64,000 nt of DNA from a virus. The position numbers and the translations under genes were made by a program. Below, in pieces: positions 10,001 through 17,394 of the stretch (position 1 is the stretch's first letter; every line of letters begins with the position of its first letter). The notes beneath the pieces are model-generated. The model was not told the origin of the DNA. It worked only from the letters and a program-made list of their open reading frames with translations, and did no database searches. The stretch covers positions 115,847-179,846 of the IMG/VR virus record IMGVR_UViG_3300031839_001380, one strand, 5' to 3'.

Positions 10001-10881
10001 CTGTTGGTACTGCTGCAACGATCACCACAATTGATGCAGAAGCTCTTGATGCATTTGATGCAAAACTTACTGGTATTGCTGTCACAAACGCAGTATTCAC
10101 TGGAATTGTTTCCTTCAAGGATAATGTAAAGGCACACTTTGGTGATGATGATGATCTGTCCATCTATCATGATGGCAACAACTCATACATTGATGATTCG
10201 GGAACTGGTACACTTGCTATCCGTTCTAATCAGGTAGAACTTCAGAAGTACACTGGCGAAACTCTTGCCAACTTTACTGCTGATGGTGCCGTTACTCTGT
10301 TCTATAACAACGGCATTAAGATCGAGACACTAGCTATTGGTGCTAGTGTTCGTGGTCAGACTCAAACGGGAACAATTGATGTTGCTACTAACGCAAACAT
10401 CCACTCCACACTGACTGTTGATCAAGGAACAATCCTTACCGGAATTGTAACCAGTTCTGCTGGTATTGAAGCAATCAACATTAATGTCTCTGGCATTCTC
10501 ACTACTAACAACTTTAGAGTTACTGGTGTAACAACGATCTCCGATGTCACAATTGGTGCTGGTTCTTCCTCAACCAAAATAAATACCAATACTGGAGAAC
10601 TTGTTCTTGATTCTGCTGCTGGTCAGGTAACTGTCCAAGATAATCTAAGCGTAATCGGTTACGGTACATTCCGCGACGGTCTCTATTACAGATCAGATCA
10701 AGGTGGATTAACTGGTATTGGGTATAGCGGACCTAACGGTGTTGCATTCTTTGAGGCAGATGGAAGACTGGTTAGTGGTCTTAGTACAGTAGGGTTCTTA
10801 ACAACCTCTAATTACATGCTAACCACAGATGAAAACAACATTCCAATTTGGTCCAATAGTGTTGATGGAGGTACATTCTGA
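4099..10881 (+). CDS. Giant tail-fibre-like structural protein (2260 aa)
   Basis: Modular fibre. Residues about 245-500 contain NIAIG-type beta-helix repeats ending with GIGTTRPFGLLDVGG. Residues about 555-1090 and 1925-2000 consist of tandem units of the type KITAGIITSLVGTYATITT joined by LDAKDVNITGLAVTDIVGT. Residues about 1145-1350 resemble a right-handed parallel beta-helix (WYVSTNGVDDGD, RPYRTIAYAL). Residues about 1450-1635 resemble a LamG/concanavalin jelly roll (DFTIEFWAYANT, GWIDDFRIERGVA). Residues near 2020-2060 carry the HDGNNSYIDDSGTGTL motif common in cyanophage fibres. Its place just before gp13 equals T4 gp12/wac, so a host-recognition or whisker-like fibre is inferred. LamG and beta-helix modules suggest glycan binding. 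Confidence 0.8.
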   Translation: MSATILLKRTLGTSPPNIAPVGTGVSFGELVYAYDTSDVGAGKSYKKLYIGNPSGPSAAPIAIGGEYYTSLFPENPASFGTPEASKVVVLDNQGRVASWTVVDDFYTSGVGTVAGNFSVGGNLNVTGDLVYDEANARNWNVSGIATAATLDVGAAGFSTLGVTDFRAVVGVVTTLSGTSADYYEVNVGHALTANNVEITGVSSFSNITFSNDVIRVGRDAAVGLSSADSSIFIGDFAGAGIGQTVLNRRNIAIGASAMQYAGILSSSDELESNIVLGNFAGYRLQGTKNLMIGDKVGFALSSSGNDENIALGNQSMYGETFPVVDGVALSVNVGDQTAVADYDQTEDVTETSGSGQGLLVRLQTGATGLITNIQIMAPGDGYEVGDTFTMPFGFQTLTGSVTSKNGRFLSGGTGTRQQQRNIAIGPYTLFSVDGSKNIAIGYSAGNDTLGSGNVIIGYERNVAIGDSDNQLVIGNQNINWIDGNQLGYVGIGTTRPFGLLDVGGVFIIDKGTGNTVISGVTSVPQIDANDIGVEDIKVTAGLATDFAITNAKIQSGIITDTVGTAATITNVDFVNADIEAAKITAGIITSQVGTYATITTFDTEVADLKDIKVTTGLVTSLVGTYATITTFDSNEGDINTLKTVAGVVTSIIGYGLTYTVGDFANLDALDAKITTGIITSLTGTYVTFQDADFQKDVRVGGALTVVGDLTVNGTTSFVQSSVVQITDKNIELGFSSTGGHADATADNGGIILKGTTDKEFLYDQSREAWESNLKFTPSVDGTLDIGTTDREWRDIYIDGTAHLDAADILDAKITAGIITSQVGTYATITTVDIETLDAKDVNITGLAVTDIVGTAATITTIDATEGDIVNAKITAGIITSLVGTAATIGDVEITGDLRVGGATTFTGNVTFNGGTIGLGDSTTDNIIFTGEVDSDIVPDDDDTFDLGSATKEWRDIYIDGVARVDDLIVDSTVGTYATITTVDIDVLDARQTNITGLAVTDIVGTAATITTIDATEGDIVNAKITAGIVTSLVGTYATITTVDIETLDARQTNITGLAVTDIVGTAATITTVDFEVADILNATISVGIATSAFVQAGFITSLYDSTGVVGLNTQHMLSTNPDGTITWREPAQIGIATINAKLDTWYVSTNGVDDGDASRGRTAERPYRTIAYALSQISNIGVNDVLNIAAGVYEEVFPLTVPAGLTVKGAGLRATKICPTVATKQKDCFLMNDRSVVEDVTIGDMYFDTAGNQGYAFKFAPGIAITSRSPYIQRVTVFNKGSNTSASDPYGYGSADANPSSYIAGGGAYLDGSEVASGSLEAAFLFNEVTFIVPNSKGLIMTNGARSEYLNCFSYFAAEAIKGTSGSLGISSAGETRLRLTGITTVGVGNTITVFDTDGTTGIATAIVSGYDGTYLDVTGKQTGFEVLNARTAKAITFNDGAQLDTTVKKFGSASLALDGTNDSISAPSSGDLGFGTNTDFTIEFWAYANTTGLTSATLFDLRDTGTDAEGISVAFRAAGEVDMRVGTTTAITGSGAGIATGVWKHYALAREGTNTRLFVDGTQRGIKTSDTTNYGASKGLVIGADFDGASQNVTGWIDDFRIERGVAKYNTNFTAPTAAHTGDKDTVLLLSFDGASGVTTTTDDVIRNQDIRITQAGGGIGTATKVILADYSQFGADMRSVGCAVEYGQKGVIADGDGVSLRLFALNFNHVGAGGDFSNDPNLAIQANEVTEINNGDISFVSIDQRGDFRVGDAFFVDQENGTVSFSQQVTSLQALSSLQITDGSNSSTITPTSGTFGNIQIAGNNIESTSGDINIDPAGAGSINITGDVNVLGILTATTIQLDAFQKNDTSIALDDSGANGTIRFNTDNVEGMRLDANQKLGIGTAAPRQRLDVLDTAKFERLDVTGVSTFAERVDFNLSIDAVDAKITAGVVTSLVGTYATITTVDIETLDAKDVNITGLAVTDTVGTAATITTIDAEALDAFDAKLTGIAVTNAVFTGIVSFKDNVKAHFGDDDDLSIYHDGNNSYIDDSGTGTLAIRSNQVELQKYTGETLANFTADGAVTLFYNNGIKIETLAIGASVRGQTQTGTIDVATNANIHSTLTVDQGTILTGIVTSSAGIEAININVSGILTTNNFRVTGVTTISDVTIGAGSSSTKINTNTGELVLDSAAGQVTVQDNLSVIGYGTFRDGLYYRSDQGGLTGIGYSGPNGVAFFEADGRLVSGLSTVGFLTTSNYMLTTDENNIPIWSNSVDGGTF
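5755..7360 (+). repeat. Tandem protein-level repeats in the giant fibre
   Basis: About a dozen units of roughly 20-30 codons with the consensus AKITAGI(I/V)TSLVGT(Y/A)ATITT. A longer composite unit (NITGLAVTDIVGT, ATITTIDATEGDIVNAKITAG) occurs near 6628 and 7078 with identical protein sequence but many synonymous base differences; a further partial copy is at about 9970. The block 9880-10090 is a second, separate array. These are coding repeats, not CRISPR or iterons. Confidence 0.8.
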
Positions 10882-11702
10882 TGACAAAACCAACTACTAG
10901 AGACGGATTAAAAGATTATGCTTTAAGGCAACTTGGATATCCTGTCTTAGAAATAAATGTAGCTGATGAGCAAGTAGATGATGCATTAGATGATGCTCTG
11001 CAACTTTTTTATGAGCGTCATTTTGATGGCGTTGAAAGAGTTTATCTCAAGTATAAGGTCTCAGCAGATGACATCAAAAGAGGCAGAGCAAGAGGTGCTG
11101 GCGAATCTCTTGGTATTACTACTTCTACTACAACATCTGGAGACTTTGAGGAAAACACAAATTATTTGAGTGTACCTGATTCGGTCCTCGGAGTTGAGAA
11201 AGTATTTTTGTTTGATTCTAGCTTTATTTCAAACAACATGTTTAGCTTTAAATATCAGTTGTTTTTAAATGATGTAGCTTTCAATTTGGGATACAGTGGT
11301 CTTCTCAGTTATGCGATGACTAAAACATATATTGAAGACATTGATTTCTTACTTTCAACAAACAAGCAGATTAGATATAACAAAAGAAATAATCGTTTGT
11401 ATCTCGATGTTGATTGGGGATCAGTATCAGAAGGAACATACATAATCATTGACTGCCAAAGAATCATGGACCCAGCAAATTATGCTGGTGTATACAATGA
11501 TTCTTTTTTAAAGAAGTATTTTACTCAACTAGTCAAGAAACAGTGGGGTACAAACTTAACTAAATTCCAAGGAGTTAAACTCCCTGGAGGTATTGAATTA
11601 AATGGCAGACAAATTTATGAAGATGCTGTAATGGAATTGCAGCGTATTGAAGATAGAATGTTGTCTACCTACGAACTTCCACCCCTTGATTTGATTGGGT
11701 AA
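10881..11702 (+). CDS. gp13: Neck protein gp13
   Basis: 273 residues (T4 gp13 is 309). gp13 closes the filled head together with gp14 and forms the connector between head and tail. Recognised from the N-terminus LKDYALRQLGYPVLEINV, the acidic VDDALDDALQLFYERHFDG and the C-terminal WGTNLTKFQGVKLPGGIELN region, all typical of cyanophage gp13, and by its place immediately before gp14, gp15 and gp16. Start ATG overlaps the fibre stop (TGATG); the end is coupled to gp14 (TAATG). Confidence 0.9.
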   Translation: MTKPTTRDGLKDYALRQLGYPVLEINVADEQVDDALDDALQLFYERHFDGVERVYLKYKVSADDIKRGRARGAGESLGITTSTTTSGDFEENTNYLSVPDSVLGVEKVFLFDSSFISNNMFSFKYQLFLNDVAFNLGYSGLLSYAMTKTYIEDIDFLLSTNKQIRYNKRNNRLYLDVDWGSVSEGTYIIIDCQRIMDPANYAGVYNDSFLKKYFTQLVKKQWGTNLTKFQGVKLPGGIELNGRQIYEDAVMELQRIEDRMLSTYELPPLDLIG

Positions 11703-13132
11703 TGGCATTAAATCCGTTTTTTCTTCAAGGATCTCCAAACGAACAGAGCCTTGTTCAACAACTTATTGACGAACACTTAAAAATGTTCGGATTGGATTGT
11801 TATTACATTCCAAGAAAAATGATTATCACTGATGATGTGCTCGGAGAAGTTCAGTCATCTAAATTTAATGACGCATATATTTTAGAAGCTTATCTCAATA
11901 ACTATGAGGGATATGCAAAAGGTAGTGATATCATGTCCAAGTTTGGCATTAATCTTCAAAACGAAATTACTCTCACAGTTTCCAGGGAAAGATATGAAGA
12001 TTTTATTGCCCCATTTGTTGTAACCCATAATGCCAAAAATGCTGGCACAGATATTATTTTTGGTGAGAGACCTAAAGAGGGAGATTTAATTTATTTCCCG
12101 TTAGGAGAAAGAATATTTGAAATTAAACATGTAGAATTTGAAAACCCATTTTATCAACTAGGTAAGAACTATATCTACGAACTTCAATGCGAACTGTTTC
12201 GCTATGAAGATGAGTATATTGATACCGGAGTATATGGTATTGATGAGAGAGGAATGGAAGAAGGTGAGACCAGTACTGTCATTTTGGCAGGCATTGGTTC
12301 AACAGCCATTGCTGTTGTTGATTCCTTCGCTAGTCAAGGAGCATTAGGACAAATTTTCCTGAACGATGATGGATACGGTTATACTAGCGCACCCAGTGTC
12401 ACTATCGGACCCTCTCCTGCTGGTGTTACTTCATCTAGAGCAGGTGCCTTTGCATTCACAACCGAAAGGTCCGGGTTATATTCTATTGATCAAGTAGTCC
12501 TACAAAACCCTGGATTTGCATACACAGAGGCACCGGCATTTACATTTGGTGGTCCTGGTGTAGGTGCAGCTGCAACAGCATCTCTTACAAACAGTGGTAT
12601 TACCTCAATTCGTATTACAGATCTGGGAACAAATTATGTAAGCCCACCGTTAATTACTATTCAACATCCCGCAAATGTTGCTATCGGAACTACTGGTGCA
12701 ACCGTTGGTAGTAAACCCGGTCAGGTACAAGCTACTGCTATCTCAATTTTAGATGGAGATAGTCTAAGTAGAATCTTCTTAACAAATGCTGGATCTGGGT
12801 ACGAAGAAGCTCCATTAATTACGATTGGAGATCCTCTTTCTCTTGGAATTGGAACATATTTCTTCAATGAAAGAGTAGTCGGATCCGAATCTGGAACTGA
12901 AGGATATGTGAGATCCTTTAATGCAACTGACCGAAAGTTAGAAATCTCAATAAATAATGGTGTGTTCTACCCTGGTGAGTTTATTACAGGAACTGCATCG
13001 TCTGCTAGATATCAAATCTTAAATCATACTGGAATTGATACTACAAGCACATTTACTTTCAATGACGAAATTGAAACTGAAGCAGATGGCATCCTTGACT
13101 TCACTGAGCGTAATCCCTTTGGCAACTTCTGA
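11702..13132 (+). CDS. gp14: Neck protein gp14 with long repeat-bearing C-terminal extension
   Basis: 476 residues against 256 in T4. The first ~195 residues (MALNPFFLQGSPNEQSLVQQ, DCYYIPRKM, NYIYELQCELFRYEDE) are the gp14 core for the head-tail neck. Residues ~200-476 are extra and hold about four repeats of the form G-x-x-Y-x-x-x-P-x-x-T-I (GYGYTSAPSVTIG, GFAYTEAPAFTFG, GTNYVSPPLITI, GSGYEEAPLITIG), then a beta-rich tail. Such repeats also occur in the fibres upstream, so the extension may decorate the neck or dock a fibre. Coupled to gp13 and gp15. Confidence 0.85.
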   Translation: MALNPFFLQGSPNEQSLVQQLIDEHLKMFGLDCYYIPRKMIITDDVLGEVQSSKFNDAYILEAYLNNYEGYAKGSDIMSKFGINLQNEITLTVSRERYEDFIAPFVVTHNAKNAGTDIIFGERPKEGDLIYFPLGERIFEIKHVEFENPFYQLGKNYIYELQCELFRYEDEYIDTGVYGIDERGMEEGETSTVILAGIGSTAIAVVDSFASQGALGQIFLNDDGYGYTSAPSVTIGPSPAGVTSSRAGAFAFTTERSGLYSIDQVVLQNPGFAYTEAPAFTFGGPGVGAAATASLTNSGITSIRITDLGTNYVSPPLITIQHPANVAIGTTGATVGSKPGQVQATAISILDGDSLSRIFLTNAGSGYEEAPLITIGDPLSLGIGTYFFNERVVGSESGTEGYVRSFNATDRKLEISINNGVFYPGEFITGTASSARYQILNHTGIDTTSTFTFNDEIETEADGILDFTERNPFGNF

Positions 13133-13932
13133 TGTTAGGCACTTATTTTTATCACGAAATTCTCCGCAAGACAGTTGTGTCTTTCGGAACATTATTTAAC
13201 GACATTCACATTCAAAAAGAAGACAAAGGCGGAAATACTATTAGTGACATTAAAGTTCCCTTAGGGTATGGTCCTAGATCCAAATTTCTTGCTAAGCTAC
13301 AGCAACAACAAGAGTTAGCAAAAGCAACTGCTATTACTCTACCCAGAATGTCTTTTGAGATGTCAAGTCTTTCTTATGACTCAAGTAGAAAAACTTCCGT
13401 AACGAAGACATTCAAAGCTATTGATAATCAAGATCGAGTAAAGAAAGTATTTTTACCAGTTCCATATAATGTTGGGTTTGAACTCAATATTATGACAAAG
13501 TTGAATGACGATGCTTTGCAAATTGTAGAGCAGATTCTTCCATTTTTTCAACCATCATTTAATATTACTGTAGACTTGATCAATTCAATTGGAGAAAAAA
13601 GAGATATTCCTATTATATTAGAAAATATTTCATTTACCGATGAGTATGAGGGGGATTTTTCTACAAGAAGAGTACTAATCTATACACTAAACTTTAGTGC
13701 TAAGACATACCTATTCGGTCCTATTGCAGAAAGTACAGACGGACTTATCAAGAAAGTACAATTGGATTACTACTCTGATACTGATACACAAACTGCTAAG
13801 CGTGAGGTAAGATATACGGTCACTCCTGATCCAATTGATGCAGATGCAGATGATGATTTTGGATTCAATGAGACTACTACTTTCTTTGATGATGGTAAAG
13901 TATACAGTCCTACTAGGCAAGAGGATGTATGA
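13132..13932 (+). CDS. gp15: Tail sheath stabiliser/completion protein gp15
   Basis: 266 residues (T4 gp15 is 272). gp15 caps the top of the tail sheath and joins the tail to the neck. Supporting features are MLGTYFYHEILRKTVVSFGT, the phrase VPLGYGPRSKFLAKLQQQ, TLPRMSFEMSSLSYDSSRK and IPIILENISFTDEYEGDF, all characteristic of this family. It follows gp14 (TGATG) and overlaps gp16 (ATGA), the same order as T4. Confidence 0.9.
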   Translation: MLGTYFYHEILRKTVVSFGTLFNDIHIQKEDKGGNTISDIKVPLGYGPRSKFLAKLQQQQELAKATAITLPRMSFEMSSLSYDSSRKTSVTKTFKAIDNQDRVKKVFLPVPYNVGFELNIMTKLNDDALQIVEQILPFFQPSFNITVDLINSIGEKRDIPIILENISFTDEYEGDFSTRRVLIYTLNFSAKTYLFGPIAESTDGLIKKVQLDYYSDTDTQTAKREVRYTVTPDPIDADADDDFGFNETTTFFDDGKVYSPTRQEDV

Positions 13933-14336
13933 ATAATTTTAGCGAGATAGATGCATCATTAAATACAACTAGTGAAACTATTGATGTAACTCCCAGTAAA
14001 AAGGAGAAACCAGATCGTTTAACAAAAAGCGATACTGATAAAGACTATGATTATACTAGAGCAAACTTATATTCTTTAATAGAAAAGGGTCAAGAAGCCT
14101 TAAATGGTATTATGGAGCTTGCTGAAGAAACTCAGTCTCCTAGGGCATATGAGGTTGCAGGGCAATTACTCAAAAATGTGGCAGATAATACCGACAAATT
14201 AATGAAGCTTCAGAAAGATATTAAGGAGGTAAAAGAAGAAGTAAAGAATACAACTAATGTCACAAATAATGCTATGTTTGTAGGTAGTACTGCGGAATTA
14301 CAAAAAATGTTAAAGGAAATGAATAAAAACAAGTGA
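13929..14336 (+). CDS. gp16: Terminase small subunit gp16
   Basis: 135 residues (T4 gp16 is 164). It recognises DNA for packaging and regulates the gp17 motor. The helical centre YSLIEKGQEALNGIMELAEE, SPRAYEVAGQLLKNVADNTD and the terminal VGSTAELQKMLKEM are typical of T4-like gp16. The N-terminal ~40 residues are polar and probably disordered. In T4 gp17 follows directly; here about 6.9 kb intervenes. Confidence 0.9.
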   Translation: MNNFSEIDASLNTTSETIDVTPSKKEKPDRLTKSDTDKDYDYTRANLYSLIEKGQEALNGIMELAEETQSPRAYEVAGQLLKNVADNTDKLMKLQKDIKEVKEEVKNTTNVTNNAMFVGSTAELQKMLKEMNKNK

Positions 14337-14536
14337 TGGGGTTAGATCCTGACGAGTGGTACTGCAGTGTCAATATTGGGATTGATGAAGTTCGTATGAT
14401 GTATAATCATTTAGATTACTCCCTAAAGATGTGGCCAGGAGCTCCTGCCAGACCGATAGAGGAGCAAGAATTTCTTATGGACATGAAAGATAAGTATTTT
14501 GCTATGTTAATGGAATATAATTTTTCTGAAAAATAA
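14336..14536 (+). CDS. Small conserved-type protein, unknown
   Basis: 66 residues from ATG 14336, which overlaps the gp16 stop as TGATG; an in-frame GTG three bases earlier is the alternative. Acidic, with WYCSVNIGIDEVRMMYNHLDY and LDMKDKYFAMLMEYNFSEK-like helices. No known domain recognised. Translational coupling to gp16 suggests late expression. Confidence 0.55.
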   Translation: MGLDPDEWYCSVNIGIDEVRMMYNHLDYSLKMWPGAPARPIEEQEFLMDMKDKYFAMLMEYNFSEK

Positions 14537-14556
14537 ATAAAAGAGCCTGACTCTTT
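14534..14556 (+). promoter_or_regulatory. TAAATA box followed by a 6-bp hairpin
   Basis: TAAATA (14534-14539) overlaps the stop codon of the preceding gene and is directly followed by AAAGAG-CCTGA-CTCTTT (14540-14556), a perfect 6-bp stem ending four bases before the ATG at 14561. One of several late-box plus hairpin modules in this window. Confidence 0.45.
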
Positions 14557-14560
14557 ACTC

Positions 14561-14851
14561 ATGGAATCAAATCCAAAGAAGAAAGAGGAAGCCAAAAAGG
14601 AAAATAAATTTGAGTGGGCGGATGAGGGTGTATCAACTCTCGTCCGAGTTATTATTCTTGGATGGTCAGCAGCAATTCTGACTCTTAATTATGTAACTGT
14701 TCCTGGCATTCCTCAAAAAAACATCGATCCGACTTTTATAGCCAGCGTGTTCACGGGAACTTTAGCGACTTTTGGTGTCGTTGCCTCGAAAAAGAAGGAT
14801 GAATCAAAGCAAGCACCTACTTTAGATAAGACAGAAGATAAACCTAAATAA
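14561..14851 (+). CDS. Small membrane protein with two transmembrane segments
   Basis: 96 residues. A charged N-terminus (about 25 residues, Lys/Glu rich) is followed by hydrophobic segments at about 31-48 (VRVIILGWSAAILTLNYV) and 58-76 (FIASVFTGTLATFGVVAS), then a Lys-rich charged tail. The charged ends and paired helices resemble small holin-like proteins, but position in a structural region and lack of a lysin next door leave the role open. Confidence 0.55.
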   Translation: MESNPKKKEEAKKENKFEWADEGVSTLVRVIILGWSAAILTLNYVTVPGIPQKNIDPTFIASVFTGTLATFGVVASKKKDESKQAPTLDKTEDKPK

Positions 14852-14874
14852 TAGAATCATGGTTCTATAGTTTT
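14843..14874 (+). promoter_or_regulatory. CCTAAATA box followed by hairpin and T-run
   Basis: CCTAAATA (14843-14850) overlaps the last codons (P-K-stop). It is followed at once by ATAGAA-TCATGG-TTCTAT (14851-14868) and then a short T-run before the ATG at 14880. It could be a late promoter whose transcript begins with a hairpin, or a weak terminator. Confidence 0.45.
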
Positions 14875-14879
14875 TAGGC

Positions 14880-15761
14880 ATGGCACTGTCATATTCCGAT
14901 ATTTCTAGTTTCCTATCAGAATCAAAGAAGAAGAAACCGTCAACTACAGGAGATTTTGAATCTCCTAAAGTTGATGACTCTTCTGTAAAAATTACAGAGG
15001 GAAGTTTTACTATTGGTCCTGGACATCGTGGAGCGATGAAAGGTACTAAGATTTATAATAAAGGAAAGAGCACAACTAATCCTAATGAGAAGGATGCGTT
15101 CTTAAAGAAATCTGGAGCACAACTTCCTCCTTTAGCTCAAAAGAAACCATCAACACAAATGGCTGGTTATCAACCAGAAGGTGATATGATTGGTGAAGTT
15201 GTTGGCGGCAAACCTGGAGACGGATATATTGGTCACCCCAATCTAGATATTAAAAACCCACTTGCTAAGAAACAAGTTAAGGGTCCCACTGGAAATCAAG
15301 GACTTGCTGGCAAACTTGGTGATAGAAAGATGAGGATTGATAAGATGACCAATCAAATGCTCAATCAATCTGTCGAGCCAGAAGGTAAGTTAATTGAAGA
15401 GACAGATATGAGATTCTGTCCTAAGTGTGAGAAGATGGAAGCTAGAGAAGAGTGTGCTTATGGTCCCGACTATTGGGACACATTTGCTATTAAAAATATC
15501 TCTAAGAAAGTAGAGGAAGGTGCTGCATGGACTCGCAAAGAAGGACAGAATCCTGAGGGTGGACTCAATGAGAAGGGACGAAAGTCTGCCAAAGCAGATG
15601 GACATAACTTAAAACGACCATCTAAAGTGAAGGGTAATAAGAGAAGAGCATCATTCTGTGCAAGGATGAAAGGCATGAAGAAAAAACTCACTTCTGCTGA
15701 GACAGCAAGAGATCCTGATAGCAGAATCAACAAATCACTTAGAGCTTGGGACTGTAACTAA
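14880..15761 (+). CDS. Putative internal head protein: capsid-targeting N-terminus plus DUF6321-like C-terminus
   Basis: 293 residues, very basic. The N-terminus carries S-S-F-L-S-E-S (residues 9-15), matching the F-(L/I)-x-E signal that in T4 internal proteins targets cargo into the prohead and is cut by gp21 after Glu. Around residue 179 is a Cys pair motif (CPKCEKMEAREEC). The C-terminal ~80 residues (AAWTRKEGQNPEGGLNEKG, FCARMKGMKKK, DPDSRINKSLRAWDC) match my recollection of DUF6321, a viral domain of unknown function. I infer packaging with the genome and delivery to the cell. Coupled to the next gene, which has the same N-terminal signal. Confidence 0.6.
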   Translation: MALSYSDISSFLSESKKKKPSTTGDFESPKVDDSSVKITEGSFTIGPGHRGAMKGTKIYNKGKSTTNPNEKDAFLKKSGAQLPPLAQKKPSTQMAGYQPEGDMIGEVVGGKPGDGYIGHPNLDIKNPLAKKQVKGPTGNQGLAGKLGDRKMRIDKMTNQMLNQSVEPEGKLIEETDMRFCPKCEKMEAREECAYGPDYWDTFAIKNISKKVEEGAAWTRKEGQNPEGGLNEKGRKSAKADGHNLKRPSKVKGNKRRASFCARMKGMKKKLTSAETARDPDSRINKSLRAWDCN

Positions 15762-16069
15762 TGAAAAACTTTAAAGAATTTTTGTCGGAAAGCAAAATTA
15801 CAATTACTATTGATACTGATGATATTGAGACTCCCAAAAATGAAGAGTTCGGTGCTGATGTAGTTTGGGAAGGTAAGCTCTATCGTATGGATTTATCTAC
15901 TGTTAGAGATTCTCTTCCAACAGAAAAAGAATTATCCGAACAGTTACAAAAGGAATATCCTGGAGCTATGGTCCAGAAAATATATCCAGTTTCTGAAGAA
16001 AAATCTGACATTACTGTCGTTAATAAAAAAAGATTTAACCCAGCTATGCAATCATGGGTTGAAGATTAA
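15761..16069 (+). CDS. Putative internal head protein with capsid-targeting N-terminus
   Basis: 102 residues. Begins MKNFKEFLSE then Ser-Lys, very close to the T4 IPIII capsid-targeting sequence MKTYQEFIAE, including Met-Lys, the aromatic-x-E/x-F core and Glu at position 10 where gp21 would cut. The remaining ~90 residues are acidic, with YRMDLSTVRDSLPTEKELSE and a terminal NPAMQSWVED; no known fold recognised. Start is TAATG-coupled to the DUF6321-like protein, suggesting stoichiometric co-production of two cargo proteins. Confidence 0.6.
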   Translation: MKNFKEFLSESKITITIDTDDIETPKNEEFGADVVWEGKLYRMDLSTVRDSLPTEKELSEQLQKEYPGAMVQKIYPVSEEKSDITVVNKKRFNPAMQSWVED

Positions 16070-16071
16070 TC

Positions 16072-17349
16072 ATGGCACAGTGGAATAAGAATACACAGGA
16101 CTTTCTCAATCAAGAAAGAACCCTTTTTGAAGTATATAATATTGCTGATCACTGGGGAAACCAGACAGATTGGAGACCTCAGTTTTCTAATAACAATAGA
16201 TTAAAGGTTTCTCCATATCAAACAGTCTTCTTCAATACCTTCCAGTACGGCAAAGAAACTGATGTATGGGATGAAAGATTAGTCGGAGTCGGTGCAACTG
16301 CTACCTTTAATGCATCATCCAGTAATGTAGTAATGGAAGTTGGTTCTGCTGCTGGTAGTAGTGTAGTTCGTCAGACTAAGAATGTAATGAGATACATTCC
16401 TGGTAGAAGTGCTACTCTTGCCTTTTCAATTCGTCTTGATACTCCACAAGTCGGTATTCGTAGAAGGTTTGGATTGTTTGATGATAATAATGGTGCTTAT
16501 TTTGAGGATAATGGTGGAACTTATGCTTATGTAATTCGTAGTAATACGACAGGTATTGTTACTGAAAGAAGAGTATACAGAGACGATTGGAACGGTGAGA
16601 AGTTTGATGGTAATGGATATAGTGGTGTAACTGCTGATCCAACAAAACAGCAGATGATTTCCATCAACTATGAGTGGTATGGTGCTGGTCTTGTAGAGTT
16701 TGCATGGTTAATGAAAAATGAGACAATTCCGTCTCATACATTTGAGAACTCAAATACTTTGGATACTGTTTGGTGTTCCACTCCGTTCCTTCCCATTCGT
16801 GTTGAGATTGAAAATATAACTGGTGTTGCTGGAACTCATTACCTGTATCAAGGATCTAACTCTCTAATTCAAGAAGGTGAACCAGAGAAACTTGGTATTC
16901 TTGAAAGTATTGCTAATCCTATTACTGGCACTACACTGGCAGCTGCAAATACATTTTATCCAGTCGTAAGTCTCAGATTAAAAGAGGATCAATTGGGTGC
17001 TGTTGCTCTGATTAGATCTCTACAAGCAGTAACGAATGATAATACTAATGTCTATTGGAGATTGATTGAGAACCCAACATTAACTGGTGCAAATTGGACA
17101 GATGGTTCAAATCCAAACTCCTTTATGCAATACGACACAAGTGCTACTGCTACAGCTGGTGGAAATATTGTCCTGAGTGGATTTACGATTTCTGGTGGTT
17201 CTTCTCTTGTAGAAGTTGATGATAAGGCAGCACTACAAATCGGTAGAACTGGTATTGGAACGATAAGTGATATATACACTTTAGCATGTGCTTCACCTAA
17301 TACTAACAAGAAAGCACTCGCAGTATTAAACTGGATTGAACAAAGGTAA
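16072..17349 (+). CDS. Virion structural protein, beta-rich (cyanophage type)
   Basis: 425 residues, beta-rich with few charged helices. Begins MAQWNKNTQDFLNQERTLFE. Contains ATLAFSIRLDTPQVGIRRRFGLFDDNNG, read in parts as a jelly-roll-like domain (RRFGLFDDNNGAYFEDN), an MISINYEWYGAGLVEFAWL stretch, and LGAVALIRSLQAVT followed by INKDY-free beta strands to a TNKKALAVLNWIEQR end. No catalytic motif. The composition resembles fibre/decorative proteins of T4-like cyanophages; it lies in the gp16-gp17 island. The exact location in the virion cannot be told from sequence. Confidence 0.55.
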   Translation: MAQWNKNTQDFLNQERTLFEVYNIADHWGNQTDWRPQFSNNNRLKVSPYQTVFFNTFQYGKETDVWDERLVGVGATATFNASSSNVVMEVGSAAGSSVVRQTKNVMRYIPGRSATLAFSIRLDTPQVGIRRRFGLFDDNNGAYFEDNGGTYAYVIRSNTTGIVTERRVYRDDWNGEKFDGNGYSGVTADPTKQQMISINYEWYGAGLVEFAWLMKNETIPSHTFENSNTLDTVWCSTPFLPIRVEIENITGVAGTHYLYQGSNSLIQEGEPEKLGILESIANPITGTTLAAANTFYPVVSLRLKEDQLGAVALIRSLQAVTNDNTNVYWRLIENPTLTGANWTDGSNPNSFMQYDTSATATAGGNIVLSGFTISGGSSLVEVDDKAALQIGRTGIGTISDIYTLACASPNTNKKALAVLNWIEQR

Positions 17350-17394
17350 TTGATTGGAATCCATGACTTTTATGTGTAAAAATAACAGACAGAT

